From the IMG/VR virus record IMGVR_UViG_3300021962_000061, positions 1 to 64,000 of that record: a stretch of DNA of 64,000 nucleotides, one strand, 5' to 3'. Of this stretch, positions 45,841 through 55,098 are shown piece after piece (the stretch's first letter is position 1; every line of letters starts with the position of its first letter). Source of the DNA: a virus. Below the pieces are notes generated by a model. That model saw nothing but the letters and a program-made list of their open reading frames with translations. It did not search any database and was not told where the DNA came from. Made by a program: the position numbers and the translations under genes.

Positions 45841-47636
45841 TATTCTCTGATACCATTTACGGTTACAGTAAGATATTCGTCACTGAGCTGTAATATTTTA
45901 TTTGCTTTTGTTTCAATATCAAAATTTTGTGTCTTAGCATATATGCTAATGTATGACCCGTCAAAATCTTCGTATGTTATTTCACTGATAGTTAATAATC
46001 CTGTTGCATAATCAATTGTACCCACTTTATCAGCTAGCAATACAATTTCATTATTAATTACCGCAACTACCATCAAGTTACCTTGACCATCATCCTTTAT
46101 TCTTGCCTGATAATCTACATTGCCAATACTATACGTGAATACAGAAGTTTCAATTGAAGGTTGAGTAGTTTCATAAATTTTTCTTGTTGTTAGATTTTCA
46201 GTCTTGATTTGATTTTCAAACGAGAATGAAACTCTTGTTGCCACACCCTTCTCTATAATAACTTGTTTGACTAATCTTAATTGGGTATTATTGCTGATGA
46301 TAGCGTCTTCACTATCATCTATTGCTTTACATAGTTTGGAGAATCTTAAATCTGACCCAAACTTTTCAAGATTATCTGAACCCCAAGTTAGTATTGTTGA
46401 CTCAACAAGCGACTGGATATCTCTTGCTGATCTACTTGTATTATTGATGTTGTAAAGAACATTGGTTACTACTTCTGCTAGAAAATAATCTGGATCTACT
46501 ACTACAGGATCAATTGATATCGATGTTCTTTCCTTCAAGAAATTATAAATTTGTGTTTTTAATGAAGCAGGTAACTTGGTTGTACCAATTGGTTTGGCTG
46601 CAACAATTACCTTACCATACTGCTTTGGTTCCGTCTCTTCACCACCATATGCTGTCACAACTTGGAGAGATGGGAATTCTTGTCTTGTTAAGATAATAAA
46701 ATCTTCTACAGTAACAGCCCTATTCTGAGTTGGGAAGTATCTTGGAGCATTAAATTTAATTTCATTATCTGTCTCGTGTTCTGCACCACCTTGAGCTGCC
46801 GTGACAGTTGTTACAGTAATACCAGTATATCCATCAATTGGTGTTGGTGCAGTGAATGTATTGACACCATTACCATCAATGCCATTGGTTTCTCTATAGT
46901 TAACAGTGATAACATTGCCATCCACCAATTTTTTACCAATGCTACCATTACCAAACACAAGCTCAAACAAATGGTCTTCAGCACCTTGAACAAAGAATAT
47001 CTCAGCAGTGCTATCTAAGCCAAATAGGAATGTCTCTTTATTCCATGTTCGCTCAGTTGTTGAGCTCGTAGAATCTTTAACAGTTACGCTTATTGATGAA
47101 GTATCAACATTAGCTGATTGTAGAAGATATCTTGCTGAGTTGTTAGCGATGAATATTTCTCTTACGATATTACCTTCATACACACCAACGTTGGCAGCTT
47201 TATAAACGCCGTTCTCTGGTCTAATAACTAAGGTTTCGTTTGTTGTAAAATAGTAGGTTGTACCATTTTCTGTCCTACCATTAATTTCATAATACTTTGG
47301 TATTGTGATAGAATCAGGGGAATCAGTGGGCACAACTGTAAAATTAACGTAGGCAACGGCTGATGTTCTTGATCTTGGGGTGTAATTTAACTCTTTAGAA
47401 TGCGATACAATTGATTCCCTAAGTGTTGCTGTATCAAGAAACATTTCGCTGCCTACCATGTTGAGGTAGACGCCATTCATATATGTGTTATAAGCTAACA
47501 CATCTAATAATACAGAAAGATTGGACCCTTCAAAATCGTAGTCTTTAAAAACATCTTGTTGGGATAAAAATGTCTTTAGTCTAGATTTATAGTTTTGAAA
47601 ATCTAACTCAGTAGTTGTTAAGAAACCATTAGCCAT
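45840..47636 (-). CDS. 6: Baseplate wedge protein gp6
   Basis: 598 residues (T4 gp6 has 660). The N-terminal LDFQNYKSRLKTFLSQQDVFKDYDFEGSNLSVLLDVLAYNTY and EMFLDTATLRESIVSHSKEL are classic gp6 / J-like baseplate features, followed by DHLFELVFGNGSIGKKL. gp6 forms the ring that joins wedges to the hub. Position beside gp25 is conserved. Confidence 0.95.
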   Translation of the reverse strand: MANGFLTTTELDFQNYKSRLKTFLSQQDVFKDYDFEGSNLSVLLDVLAYNTYMNGVYLNMVGSEMFLDTATLRESIVSHSKELNYTPRSRTSAVAYVNFTVVPTDSPDSITIPKYYEINGRTENGTTYYFTTNETLVIRPENGVYKAANVGVYEGNIVREIFIANNSARYLLQSANVDTSSISVTVKDSTSSTTERTWNKETFLFGLDSTAEIFFVQGAEDHLFELVFGNGSIGKKLVDGNVITVNYRETNGIDGNGVNTFTAPTPIDGYTGITVTTVTAAQGGAEHETDNEIKFNAPRYFPTQNRAVTVEDFIILTRQEFPSLQVVTAYGGEETEPKQYGKVIVAAKPIGTTKLPASLKTQIYNFLKERTSISIDPVVVDPDYFLAEVVTNVLYNINNTSRSARDIQSLVESTILTWGSDNLEKFGSDLRFSKLCKAIDDSEDAIISNNTQLRLVKQVIIEKGVATRVSFSFENQIKTENLTTRKIYETTQPSIETSVFTYSIGNVDYQARIKDDGQGNLMVVAVINNEIVLLADKVGTIDYATGLLTISEITYEDFDGSYISIYAKTQNFDIETKANKILQLSDEYLTVTVNGIRE

Positions 47637-47637
47637 G

Positions 47638-48060
47638 TTATCTTACCCTATCTAATAGAAAATCCAGAGTCTGGACATCTTCTGATGTGTCCATTCTGAA
47701 TCGTATTGTAACATTATACGAGTTTGTGTCGTAGTTTGCCTGAACTACTACCTGTTCTAGAATAGCTCGAGGCTCATAGTTTTCAATCACTTCCGTAATA
47801 TAATCTTCAACAATCGATTCAGTTAGAGGTGTCGCCGGCGAAAATAGTAATGATCTTAGGTTGCCGCCAATCTCAGGATCAAGTAATCTTTCAAACTTAT
47901 CAGTTAACACTAAGGATTTAACCGATCTTTTAACTGAGTCAACGTCTGTTAATCTATTAACATCTTTTGAAAAGGGATTATAACCAAATCCTATACTCAC
48001 ATCTGAGTACTTGGCATTAGTCTTTGCAAATGTAGATGTTGTTTTGATGTAATTAGACAT
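47638..48060 (-). CDS. 25: Baseplate wedge protein gp25 (lysozyme-like fold)
   Basis: 140 residues (T4 gp25 has 132). The GPW/gp25 motif RLTDVDSVKRSVKSLVLTDKFERLLDPEIGGNLRSLLF with ENYEPRA is clear. It forms the wedge core with gp6 and gp53 and contacts the first sheath ring. A late promoter lies 20 bases upstream. Confidence 0.95.
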   Translation of the reverse strand: MSNYIKTTSTFAKTNAKYSDVSIGFGYNPFSKDVNRLTDVDSVKRSVKSLVLTDKFERLLDPEIGGNLRSLLFSPATPLTESIVEDYITEVIENYEPRAILEQVVVQANYDTNSYNVTIRFRMDTSEDVQTLDFLLDRVR

Positions 48061-48080
48061 TTAAAGCCTCTTAATCTGAT

Positions 48081-48088
48081 TATTTATA
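48081..48088 (-). promoter_or_regulatory. T4-type late promoter upstream of gp25
   Basis: Exact TATAAATA on the minus strand, between the PAAR stop (48089) and the gp25 ATG (48060); short leader. Confidence 0.7.
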
Positions 48089-48415
48089 TTAACCATTTGC
48101 AAAGACATTATGTGAACCCTCAGCAATGACATTTTGTTCTGGAGTGCCAGTACCATAATGATCATCTTGTCTACCAATTTGCTTGTTGCCAATAAAGACA
48201 TTTGGAGAGTATTTGTCTAAAACAGATTGATCCACTTCACACCCCTTTCTTTTATGTTCTGCTATTTTATTGCCCTTGACGGGTATTAATTTAAAATTAG
48301 CATATACATAACTGCTGTTAACCTCTCCAACTGCTGTGTTGACAGGGTTTCCACACTGATGGCCTTGACCAGTAGGTGATTGTACTCTATCTCCCTCTCT
48401 TGCTACAGCTGGCAT
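48089..48415 (-). CDS. 5.4: PAAR spike-tip protein (T4 gp5.4-like)
   Basis: 108 residues. N-terminal PAVAREGDRV with GHQCG...NTAVGEVN, then NVFIGNKQIGRQDDHYGTG and ...GSHNVFANG: repeated His/Cys-containing strands of the PAAR cone, which sharpens the gp5 spike and binds a metal. The ATG overlaps the gp5 stop (TAATG), so the tip is co-translated with the spike. Confidence 0.88.
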   Translation of the reverse strand: MPAVAREGDRVQSPTGQGHQCGNPVNTAVGEVNSSYVYANFKLIPVKGNKIAEHKRKGCEVDQSVLDKYSPNVFIGNKQIGRQDDHYGTGTPEQNVIAEGSHNVFANG

Positions 48416-50088
48416 TATGCTACCGCCGTTGGTTTGAGATCTACTAATTTATTCCGTGCATAGGTGCTGTGGTTATTGAATGTTGCAAGTGGTAATCCGC
48501 TCTTAGAAACGCCATCACCATACGCAATGTGAATCCACCCCGAACCCCCATTTGTTGTATATTCTAATAAAAATTGCTTTGCAATTTTACCAACAAGTGG
48601 GTATATTTTCTGAGCAGCTTGGTAATTTGACATACCATGTACCTTAATATCCACTGCTCTACCAATATCGTGGTCAGACACTTTACCACTTGCGGAAACA
48701 CCAGTTTTTCCTGATTCCCTAAATGCAGAAGTAATAGTGAATCTAAAACCAGCTGCCTTAATAGGTTCAAGAATATTTTCTGCTAGTTTGACCAGATTGC
48801 AAAGTATATCAGACTCACTCTGTCCACCCTGAGCTCTCAGTTTTCTTGTTCCCCCTTGTGTCATATCAGCAAGCGTGAAGTTTTTTGAAATTTTTACTTG
48901 TTTGTAATCATCCTTAAGTTGGATAGCACCACAAGAAACATCTTTCTTCTCACCACCAGCAGGAGGTGTTGATGATTCCCCTTCTGCTGGTGGTGTAGTA
49001 TCAATAGGGGGAAACCCTGCCTCTACTCTTAATGCATTGATCTGTTCTGGTGTCTTTTCTACATCATCTTCTACAGCAAGTAGTTCAAATACAGTAGGCC
49101 CACCAGAGCTCTTAGTAATTGCTTCAGGTGGCTTGATGGTATCTAGTGGTTTGGCAGTTGGCTTATTAAAATGAACTTGACTACCTTGTAGTTCTACATT
49201 ACCGCCAGAGTATATAATAGCGTTACCACCTGAATCAATATTTGTGGCACCACCAACAGCAACATCAAAATTGCCACCAATATCCATTCTTAAATTACCA
49301 CCAACTCTCCATGTAGCATCACCAGTTGTTGAGATATTTGTATTTGCACCAGCTAGAATGTTAACAGACCCAACAACAGACATATTCATGTTACCACCAG
49401 TATATGTGTTTTCGTTATTGAACACAATCTGGTAACGACTATTAGCACATCTATATACTGTTGAGCCATCTGGATGGAATTCAATAAACGAACCCTTCCT
49501 ATGGAAAATTTGAACTCTTTCAGACGTTGGTGTATCATCCAATTCAATTACATGGCCACTATTAGTTTCCATTACATGGTTGAATGGATACCTTGCATCA
49601 AATTGGGAAATTGGTTCTGAAAATTTTGTACCATCAGCAGCTGGTACTGCAGCCGTGGCTGATGACTTACTATAGGCTACTGCATTTCTATCAGCAGTAC
49701 CTTCCTCACCTCTAGCTAGTCTTGAATTTGTTCCTTCATTAATAAACCTTGGATATGTCCCAGATGGGTCGTAGAATCCTTCTGAGGTGACTGCTTGTGT
49801 TTCAGGTATACTAACAATTGAGCCAAGAACAATAGGTTGCTGCGCAAGTTCACCATCCACAAAAAAGCCAACAACCCAATCACCTTGGTTAACAAGTGGG
49901 GCTGACATAGCTGCTGTAGATGATACAAATGGTGCCCAAGGTAAGTCGCTTGTTGGCAATAATGCTTTATCTTTTGTGTGATAACCAATACATCTCACTT
50001 TCACTCTGTTGATTAGTAAGGGATCGTTAACATCCTCAACTACACCCATAAACCATGTCATTGCTCTAAACTGTGCTTGCCCTTCCAT
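48415..50088 (-). CDS. 5: Baseplate spike gp5 with a C-terminal M15-type peptidase
   Basis: 557 residues. N-terminal OB-fold (FMGVVEDVNDPLLINRVKVR, WVVGFFVDGELAQQPIVLGS), then a beta-prism region of GGN/IxxGG repeats (about 230-305), a Pro-rich linker (about 310-385), then an M15-like peptidase (about 395-545) with SAFRESG, SDHDIGRAVD and WIHIAYG. His473, Asp480 and His520 are likely zinc ligands, with Glu509 catalytic. It would cut peptidoglycan peptide bridges, replacing the T4 lysozyme domain. In T4 the lysozyme lies before the beta-helix; here the enzyme follows it. Confidence 0.9.
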   Translation of the reverse strand: MEGQAQFRAMTWFMGVVEDVNDPLLINRVKVRCIGYHTKDKALLPTSDLPWAPFVSSTAAMSAPLVNQGDWVVGFFVDGELAQQPIVLGSIVSIPETQAVTSEGFYDPSGTYPRFINEGTNSRLARGEEGTADRNAVAYSKSSATAAVPAADGTKFSEPISQFDARYPFNHVMETNSGHVIELDDTPTSERVQIFHRKGSFIEFHPDGSTVYRCANSRYQIVFNNENTYTGGNMNMSVVGSVNILAGANTNISTTGDATWRVGGNLRMDIGGNFDVAVGGATNIDSGGNAIIYSGGNVELQGSQVHFNKPTAKPLDTIKPPEAITKSSGGPTVFELLAVEDDVEKTPEQINALRVEAGFPPIDTTPPAEGESSTPPAGGEKKDVSCGAIQLKDDYKQVKISKNFTLADMTQGGTRKLRAQGGQSESDILCNLVKLAENILEPIKAAGFRFTITSAFRESGKTGVSASGKVSDHDIGRAVDIKVHGMSNYQAAQKIYPLVGKIAKQFLLEYTTNGGSGWIHIAYGDGVSKSGLPLATFNNHSTYARNKLVDLKPTAVA

Positions 50089-50090
50089 AA

Positions 50091-51464
50091 TTATGACGCT
50101 CTCTCTTTAATAAACTGAGAATTAATATCCTTTCTATAATCCTCAATACTTCTTTCATACCCATCTTTAAACAAATCACAAATTGTTACATACTTCTCAA
50201 CATCAGTTATCGCATGTACACAGCTGCCGACTAAAAACTTACCACTTATAAAAAAGTCAGATTCTTCTCTTGGTTCACCAGCTGCCTGGTTAATTTTAAT
50301 GTTGATAATGTCGCCAGGTTTCAATCTTGGGTTACCTAGCAGTACTACAGTCATTACTGTTTGGTTTAGTAGAGCTTTTTGTGCTATTGCTAAACTTGTA
50401 ATTGAACCAATATATTCATTGGTATTATCGTAGGCAACACCACTACATCTAATAAACAAGCTTGGTTCTTCGTTTGTTTCTCTTTGGTCATTATTGACAT
50501 CGCCTACAAAATTTGTCATTTCTTCCTTGTCCATCAATAAGTTTTGACCAAGGAGTAAAACATTTTTAGTTTCGTTTCTTATATCAAACGTTGTTTCCTC
50601 AATTGTTCTTCTTACAAAGTCAAACACAACAGTTTTGTTTTTAAGAGAACCCATCATTATTTTTTTTCTTTGGTCAGTGGATTCGTGATGAACAAATTCC
50701 TGAATTCTAAAATAGTCGTTTGATGCACTTGTTTGATTTCTGTTCTTTTCGGGTGAGAAGATATAATTAAATGAGTTACCACTAGCCACAATATCAGCTA
50801 GTGGCTTGAAGTATATTTTATCTCTTGTTTCATAAAAGAAATAATTGCCTTTCTTGTCATCATTTTCAGAAATACAATGCTTACTGATTTCTTCTATCGC
50901 TGCAAACGGTGGCTTTGACGATATAGTATATGTTAAGGCTCCAAATGTGTTAGCAAAGTTTTCTGGTTGTATTTGATCTGGGGTCGGTGTCAAAAATTCC
51001 TCACACATATTTTTGACAATATCGCTAGCTCTACCTCTATAAGATTTTTTAACAACATTTGTTAAGCTTTTAAATCCAATTTTAGAAACAGCTCTAAAAG
51101 TATATTTTGAACTTTTCTGACCCTCGTTGCGGATCTGACCACCAATTTGTTCAACAACAAATTCTTTAGAAATCTTATCATCAATTGTATCGCTCGGGTC
51201 CTTAAAGATATCAAATCTCAGTATGTCTCCGGGCTGAATACCCAACCGCTGAATAATGTTACCACCGTCCACAAATAATCCCTCAACATACATGAATTTA
51301 GAAAATAATGATTCGTATATTCTAAAGGTTCTTGCATATGTTGTTAATCCAGTTTCTGTATCTGAATTATTTGTTCTCTTTATGAGGGTTATCTTATAAC
51401 CAAATTGTTCAATCTGTCCCTTTTTGACAACAAATGATTGAACTAGCGATTGTGTTTGGGACAT
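50091..51464 (-). CDS. 27: Baseplate hub protein gp27-like
   Basis: 457 residues (T4 gp27 has 391). Between gp53 and gp5, so it is the expected spike-binding hub. Tube-like strands include TTYARTFRIYESLFSKFMYVEGLFVDGGNII and QPGDILRFDIF; the later ...LKPGDIINIKINQ block and ...GKFLVGSCVHAI are typical of hub domains that thread gp5. Sequence similarity to T4 gp27 itself is not obvious; assigned by position and strand pattern. Confidence 0.75.
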   Translation of the reverse strand: MSQTQSLVQSFVVKKGQIEQFGYKITLIKRTNNSDTETGLTTYARTFRIYESLFSKFMYVEGLFVDGGNIIQRLGIQPGDILRFDIFKDPSDTIDDKISKEFVVEQIGGQIRNEGQKSSKYTFRAVSKIGFKSLTNVVKKSYRGRASDIVKNMCEEFLTPTPDQIQPENFANTFGALTYTISSKPPFAAIEEISKHCISENDDKKGNYFFYETRDKIYFKPLADIVASGNSFNYIFSPEKNRNQTSASNDYFRIQEFVHHESTDQRKKIMMGSLKNKTVVFDFVRRTIEETTFDIRNETKNVLLLGQNLLMDKEEMTNFVGDVNNDQRETNEEPSLFIRCSGVAYDNTNEYIGSITSLAIAQKALLNQTVMTVVLLGNPRLKPGDIINIKINQAAGEPREESDFFISGKFLVGSCVHAITDVEKYVTICDLFKDGYERSIEDYRKDINSQFIKERAS

Positions 51465-52000
51465 TACAAATTAACCTTTTTGAATAGTAGCTCTAATTCA
51501 TTAGTAATATCAAGAGAAAGGGATCTATCTATCAGTCTAATTTTTCTTTTTTCTTCGTTAATAATTAATTCGTATGTGTAATTATCAACAGCACTCCACC
51601 CACTTCTTAAAACATTAGTTGTATTTTGGTAAGTTGTTTTTGTCATCCAGTAAGAATGATTGTCGCTTCTATAATATAAAGCGTTGTTAATATTGGTGGC
51701 TTGTTCAATACTACCATATTTTTTAGTAATGTACTTGTCGAATTGATTTGAATCAAGAGGCCAATCATAATATGGATCAATCATATCATTAGCAGCCATA
51801 ATTAACCAAACAAAGTTAATTGAACCATAATAGTTGTATGATAATGTTGTTATCTTTTCGTCGTCTCTAATTGTATACGGGTAAAAATTATCAAAGTTAT
51901 TAAGAAGGTTTTTTGCCAACTTAGCTTTGAGAATAATATTTCTTACGGAGTGTTCACCGTACTGTACAATTGGAAAATTTTTAAAATATTTCTCAGACAT
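51464..52000 (-). CDS. 53: Baseplate wedge protein gp53
   Basis: 178 residues (T4 gp53 has 196). FPIVQYGEHSVRNIILKAKL, then DDEKITTLSYNYYGSINFVWLIMAAND and DPYYDWPL match the gp53 family, a LysM-like wedge component binding gp6 and gp25. Both ends overlap neighbours by TAATG. Confidence 0.92.
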   Translation of the reverse strand: MSEKYFKNFPIVQYGEHSVRNIILKAKLAKNLLNNFDNFYPYTIRDDEKITTLSYNYYGSINFVWLIMAANDMIDPYYDWPLDSNQFDKYITKKYGSIEQATNINNALYYRSDNHSYWMTKTTYQNTTNVLRSGWSAVDNYTYELIINEEKRKIRLIDRSLSLDITNELELLFKKVNL

Positions 52001-52965
52001 TAAGTACCTCTGAATCTACTGACTCTATCTCTTACGTTGTCACGTAATCCATTACCTTCTCTCTCACCTCGTGGGAGGGATTCAACAGCCTGGTTAGGCA
52101 ATATTGTTACATCACCACCATATGTAACATCAAACACATCACCTCTTAGCTGTTCAATTTCTGACAGCTGTAACTGTAGCTCCACAGCTTGGGGAGCCCC
52201 AATCAGACTTGTGCCTGTGTTTTTAAAGAATGCAGGTTGATTGCTTGGATTGTAATTAACTGTGATACCTTGAATTACACATCTAGCAAAGCCAAACAAA
52301 GCATTTGTTCCAAAGAATGTGATTTCCACTTCGCTTGGCATTGACAGGAATAATCCCTGACCAACGGGAAGGGATTCTTTTTTGAATCTCGTAATAATTT
52401 TTTGAATTGCTTCAGAGTCTTCTGGTGTTTCTGGCGTTAGTCTAAAATTTAAATTATGTCTTCTTAATTCAACGTTTTTAAATACAGCTGTTGTGAATGG
52501 ATTAGGAACATTACCTGCTGCAAGGTTTAACGCACCAGCAACAGAGCCTGAAACCTGAGCCAATGTTCTGGCCAAAAACTCAGCATCACCACCAACTCTA
52601 CCAGCAAATGTCTTAACTGCCTCGCTAGCGCCAGATTTAGAAAATGCATCACTCACAGCTTCACCACTTTGAATACCAGCAGCTACTGCACCAAGATCAA
52701 CAGTATCATACGCTAAGCTTAGTGTATCAGTGATGTTTTCTGGTAATGGCAGTGCTATATGAGCTTGCGTTAAGTTACGTGAAACGACTTGCTTTTTAGT
52801 ATCCGTTGTGCCCCCAAACGATGTTTCAAACTTAACAAATTTGAACAACGTGCCCATGTTCAATTTACTATCAGCAGCTGGGAAAACTGTTTCAGCAATG
52901 TCATTGACTCTTCTTGCTCTGTTCAATACTGCTGATGGATGATTTCTACTTCCAGGTCCGGCCAT
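52000..52965 (-). CDS. 48: Tail tube cap / baseplate protein gp48
   Basis: 321 residues from the ATG at 52965 (MAGPGSRNHPSAVLNRARRV), preceded by AGG 7 bases upstream. The frame opens further upstream but would overlap gp4. The start is common in T4-like gp48 proteins, as are KNVELRRHNLNFRLTPETPED and the FGFARCVIQGITVNYNP strand. gp48 caps the hub and starts the tube with gp54. It is divergent to gp4, with 12 bases between start codons. Confidence 0.88.
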   Translation of the reverse strand: MAGPGSRNHPSAVLNRARRVNDIAETVFPAADSKLNMGTLFKFVKFETSFGGTTDTKKQVVSRNLTQAHIALPLPENITDTLSLAYDTVDLGAVAAGIQSGEAVSDAFSKSGASEAVKTFAGRVGGDAEFLARTLAQVSGSVAGALNLAAGNVPNPFTTAVFKNVELRRHNLNFRLTPETPEDSEAIQKIITRFKKESLPVGQGLFLSMPSEVEITFFGTNALFGFARCVIQGITVNYNPSNQPAFFKNTGTSLIGAPQAVELQLQLSEIEQLRGDVFDVTYGGDVTILPNQAVESLPRGEREGNGLRDNVRDRVSRFRGT

Positions 52966-52972
52966 ATAAATA
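52965..52972 (+). promoter_or_regulatory. T4-type late promoter for the + strand block
   Basis: Exact TATAAATA on the + strand, ending 5 bases before the gp4 ATG (52978) and overlapping the first base of the gp48 ATG. A start about 6 bases downstream would make a leaderless or nearly leaderless gp4 message. Confidence 0.65.
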
Positions 52973-52977
52973 CCTAT

Positions 52978-53421
52978 ATGAGTTATAAGGGGCGTTACAA
53001 AGTTAAAAATCCACAAAAATACAAAGGTGACCCCACCAATGTTATTTATCGTTCATCTTTAGAGCTTAAATTGATGAACTATCTTGATATGCATCCTGAT
53101 GTTCTTGAATGGTCAAGTGAAGAGTTTTTCATTCCTTATATTTCACCAATTGATGGCAGATTCCATAGGTACTTTCCGGATTTCAGTGTGAAGAGACGTG
53201 ATAAGAATGGTAACGTTGATAAAATTGTAATTGAGATTAAACCGTCAACACAAACACGACCACCAGAAAAGAAAAGTAAAGTCACTAGAAGATATATTAC
53301 AGATGTTAAAAATTGGGGTGTAAATAATGCCAAGTGGAAGGCATGCCAAGAGTTCTGCGATGAGAAAAATTGGAAATTTCAAATATTGACAGAACGAGAA
53401 ATTAATGGCTACAACTACTAA
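52978..53421 (+). CDS. 4: Head completion protein gp4 (PD-(D/E)XK nuclease-like fold)
   Basis: 147 residues from the internal ATG at 52978, which gives SYKGRYKVKNPQKYKGDPTN, matching the start of T4 gp4 (gp50). An upstream ATG at 52939 would add 13 residues inside gp48. Nuclease-like residues: Glu29 in RSSLELK, Asp68 in YFPDFSV and the VIEIK pair (Glu86, Lys88), the layout of TnsA-like endonucleases. gp4 finishes DNA-filled heads before tail joining. There is no strong ribosome site. Confidence 0.88.
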   Translation: MSYKGRYKVKNPQKYKGDPTNVIYRSSLELKLMNYLDMHPDVLEWSSEEFFIPYISPIDGRFHRYFPDFSVKRRDKNGNVDKIVIEIKPSTQTRPPEKKSKVTRRYITDVKNWGVNNAKWKACQEFCDEKNWKFQILTEREINGYNY

Positions 53422-54019
53422 TAGCAATATTACAGGATTTCAAAAGCTGCTGCAGCAAGCTGCTGATGAGGGTGTTTTATTAGATAACTCTAAAGAGTCG
53501 TTAGAGTGGCTAAGGAAGAAGTACGTAACGATCAAACCATCCGACGTCATAGAAAAGAAGTTTTTATCTGAAACAGATAGAAGGCGAAAAACACCACTGC
53601 TTGGTAGAATGTACATGTTTTTGTACATGCCAAAATACAGAAATGAATTACCTTACTACGATAGGTTTCCATTAGTATTTCCATTTAGAAGGGTGGCTGG
53701 CGGATTTTACGGATTAAATTTACATTACCTATCACCTAAGTATAGGGCACTGCTAATGGATCCGCTATACAATCTACTTAATAATATGAAGTTTGATGAG
53801 TCAACTCGGCTGAGAATGACATATGACCTACTTGATAGTTCATCTAAATATAGATGGTTCAAGCCTTGTGTAAAGCATTATCTAACAGAATATATGCGCT
53901 CAACCTTAGTTTATATTGAACCTACAGAGTGGAACCTTGCTTTGTTTGTTCCTTCTGAGCAGTTTAGAAAAGAAAACAAGAGAAATGTTTGGCAAGATTC
54001 ATACAGGTCAATAAACTAA
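53405..54019 (+). CDS. Conserved T4-like protein of unknown function (possible DNA-end protector gp2)
   Basis: 204 residues, overlapping gp4 by 17 bases. The central GRMYMFLYMPKYRNELPYYD and DRFPLVFPF, then GGFYGLNLHYLSPKYRALLMD, are a block I associate with many T4-like marine phages. No catalytic motif. In T4, gene 2 (DNA end protector) neighbours 4, so a gp2 equivalent is possible, but size and sequence do not settle it. The TAATG overlap couples it to gp54. Confidence 0.7.
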   Translation: MATTTNSNITGFQKLLQQAADEGVLLDNSKESLEWLRKKYVTIKPSDVIEKKFLSETDRRRKTPLLGRMYMFLYMPKYRNELPYYDRFPLVFPFRRVAGGFYGLNLHYLSPKYRALLMDPLYNLLNNMKFDESTRLRMTYDLLDSSSKYRWFKPCVKHYLTEYMRSTLVYIEPTEWNLALFVPSEQFRKENKRNVWQDSYRSIN

Positions 54020-55083
54020 TGGCATTTGATATAGACAAATGGAAGTCAGTTCACACTGCTGGATTTTTAAGATCTTCCAACTACATTGCTTTAATATATC
54101 CTCCACAATGGGCCTATGCAGAGTCTGAGAAGTGGTGGGGTCCTGATTTGGCTTATCTTATTTCTGCTACATCTCTACCAGGCGTACAGATAGCCACTAC
54201 AGAAAGCAGATTATATGGTCAAGGCCCATTAGTCAAAATGCCATATGATATCTTAATTACAGATATTCAAATGAAGCTGTATGTTGATGCTACAGGAAGA
54301 TCAATTCCCTTTTTCCACGATTGGGTAAGGAATATTGTTAACCTTAGCCACGTACAAAATGAACCTAGATTTGGTGCATTTAGTAATCAAATATCATATA
54401 GAAGTGAGTATGCTACAAGAATTGACATACTTGTTTATGGTGATAAGCCTAGAGTAAGTAGTGGCGAATTAGCTGATGGGGCTTTAATGATTTACAGCCT
54501 CTATGACGCATTTCCTGTGTCAGTATCAGAGGCATCATTGGATTGGCAAGCTGGTGGTGAAATAATGACGTTCAATGTTTCGTGGGCGTACAGATCATTT
54601 GAGTATAAACTGCTTGAAGACGTTGCCCCTACTATTAAGAGCACTGCAGTGAGAATACAGCAACCAAAGAGTACTTCAGCATCAGATGCTGGCACTGCTC
54701 CAACAAGAGTTCCTTTGAATGTGTCAAATCCTACAGTACCTACAGCAGTACCCGTAGATCTTTCTAATGGACCACCACAGGTAAACACAACAGCAAAGAG
54801 ACCAGAAAGTGGATTGGCAAGAATTAATAAAACAGCTAGCAACATCAGAGAGAGTTCTCAGAAAGTTAGAACTCAATCCGTATCCTTAATCAAAAATGTT
54901 GAGAGTGTAATTTATAACAACGAATACATAAAGGCCGCAGAAAACATTGTTGGTACAATCAATGATGTTAGAAAGACAGTTGGCGTTCTAGCAAAACTCA
55001 ATAATACATTGAAGAGTGACCTAAAACAACAACTCACTACAGCTACCGGCGGTAAGAGTTTGAAGAATATTATTAAATTTTAA
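54019..55083 (+). CDS. 54: Baseplate tail tube initiator gp54
   Basis: 354 residues from the ATG at 54019 (TAATG overlap); a start at 53989 lies inside the previous gene. The tube-like part (YLISATSLPGVQIATTESRLYGQGPLVKMPYD, then ...DATGRSIPFFHDWV, then EIMTFNVSWAYR) is the gp19-like fold of gp54. A Ser/Thr/Pro linker (about 215-270) and a C-terminal coiled tail (KVRTQSVSLIKNV..) follow. gp54 starts tube polymerisation on gp48. Confidence 0.87.
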   Translation: MAFDIDKWKSVHTAGFLRSSNYIALIYPPQWAYAESEKWWGPDLAYLISATSLPGVQIATTESRLYGQGPLVKMPYDILITDIQMKLYVDATGRSIPFFHDWVRNIVNLSHVQNEPRFGAFSNQISYRSEYATRIDILVYGDKPRVSSGELADGALMIYSLYDAFPVSVSEASLDWQAGGEIMTFNVSWAYRSFEYKLLEDVAPTIKSTAVRIQQPKSTSASDAGTAPTRVPLNVSNPTVPTAVPVDLSNGPPQVNTTAKRPESGLARINKTASNIRESSQKVRTQSVSLIKNVESVIYNNEYIKAAENIVGTINDVRKTVGVLAKLNNTLKSDLKQQLTTATGGKSLKNIIKF

Positions 55084-55098
55084 CTATTGAGGTGAAGT

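Noticed and set aside
52939-52977. Upstream ATG start for gp4
   Set aside because: Adds 13 residues inside gp48 and upstream of the promoter; family N-terminus matches the ATG at 52978.
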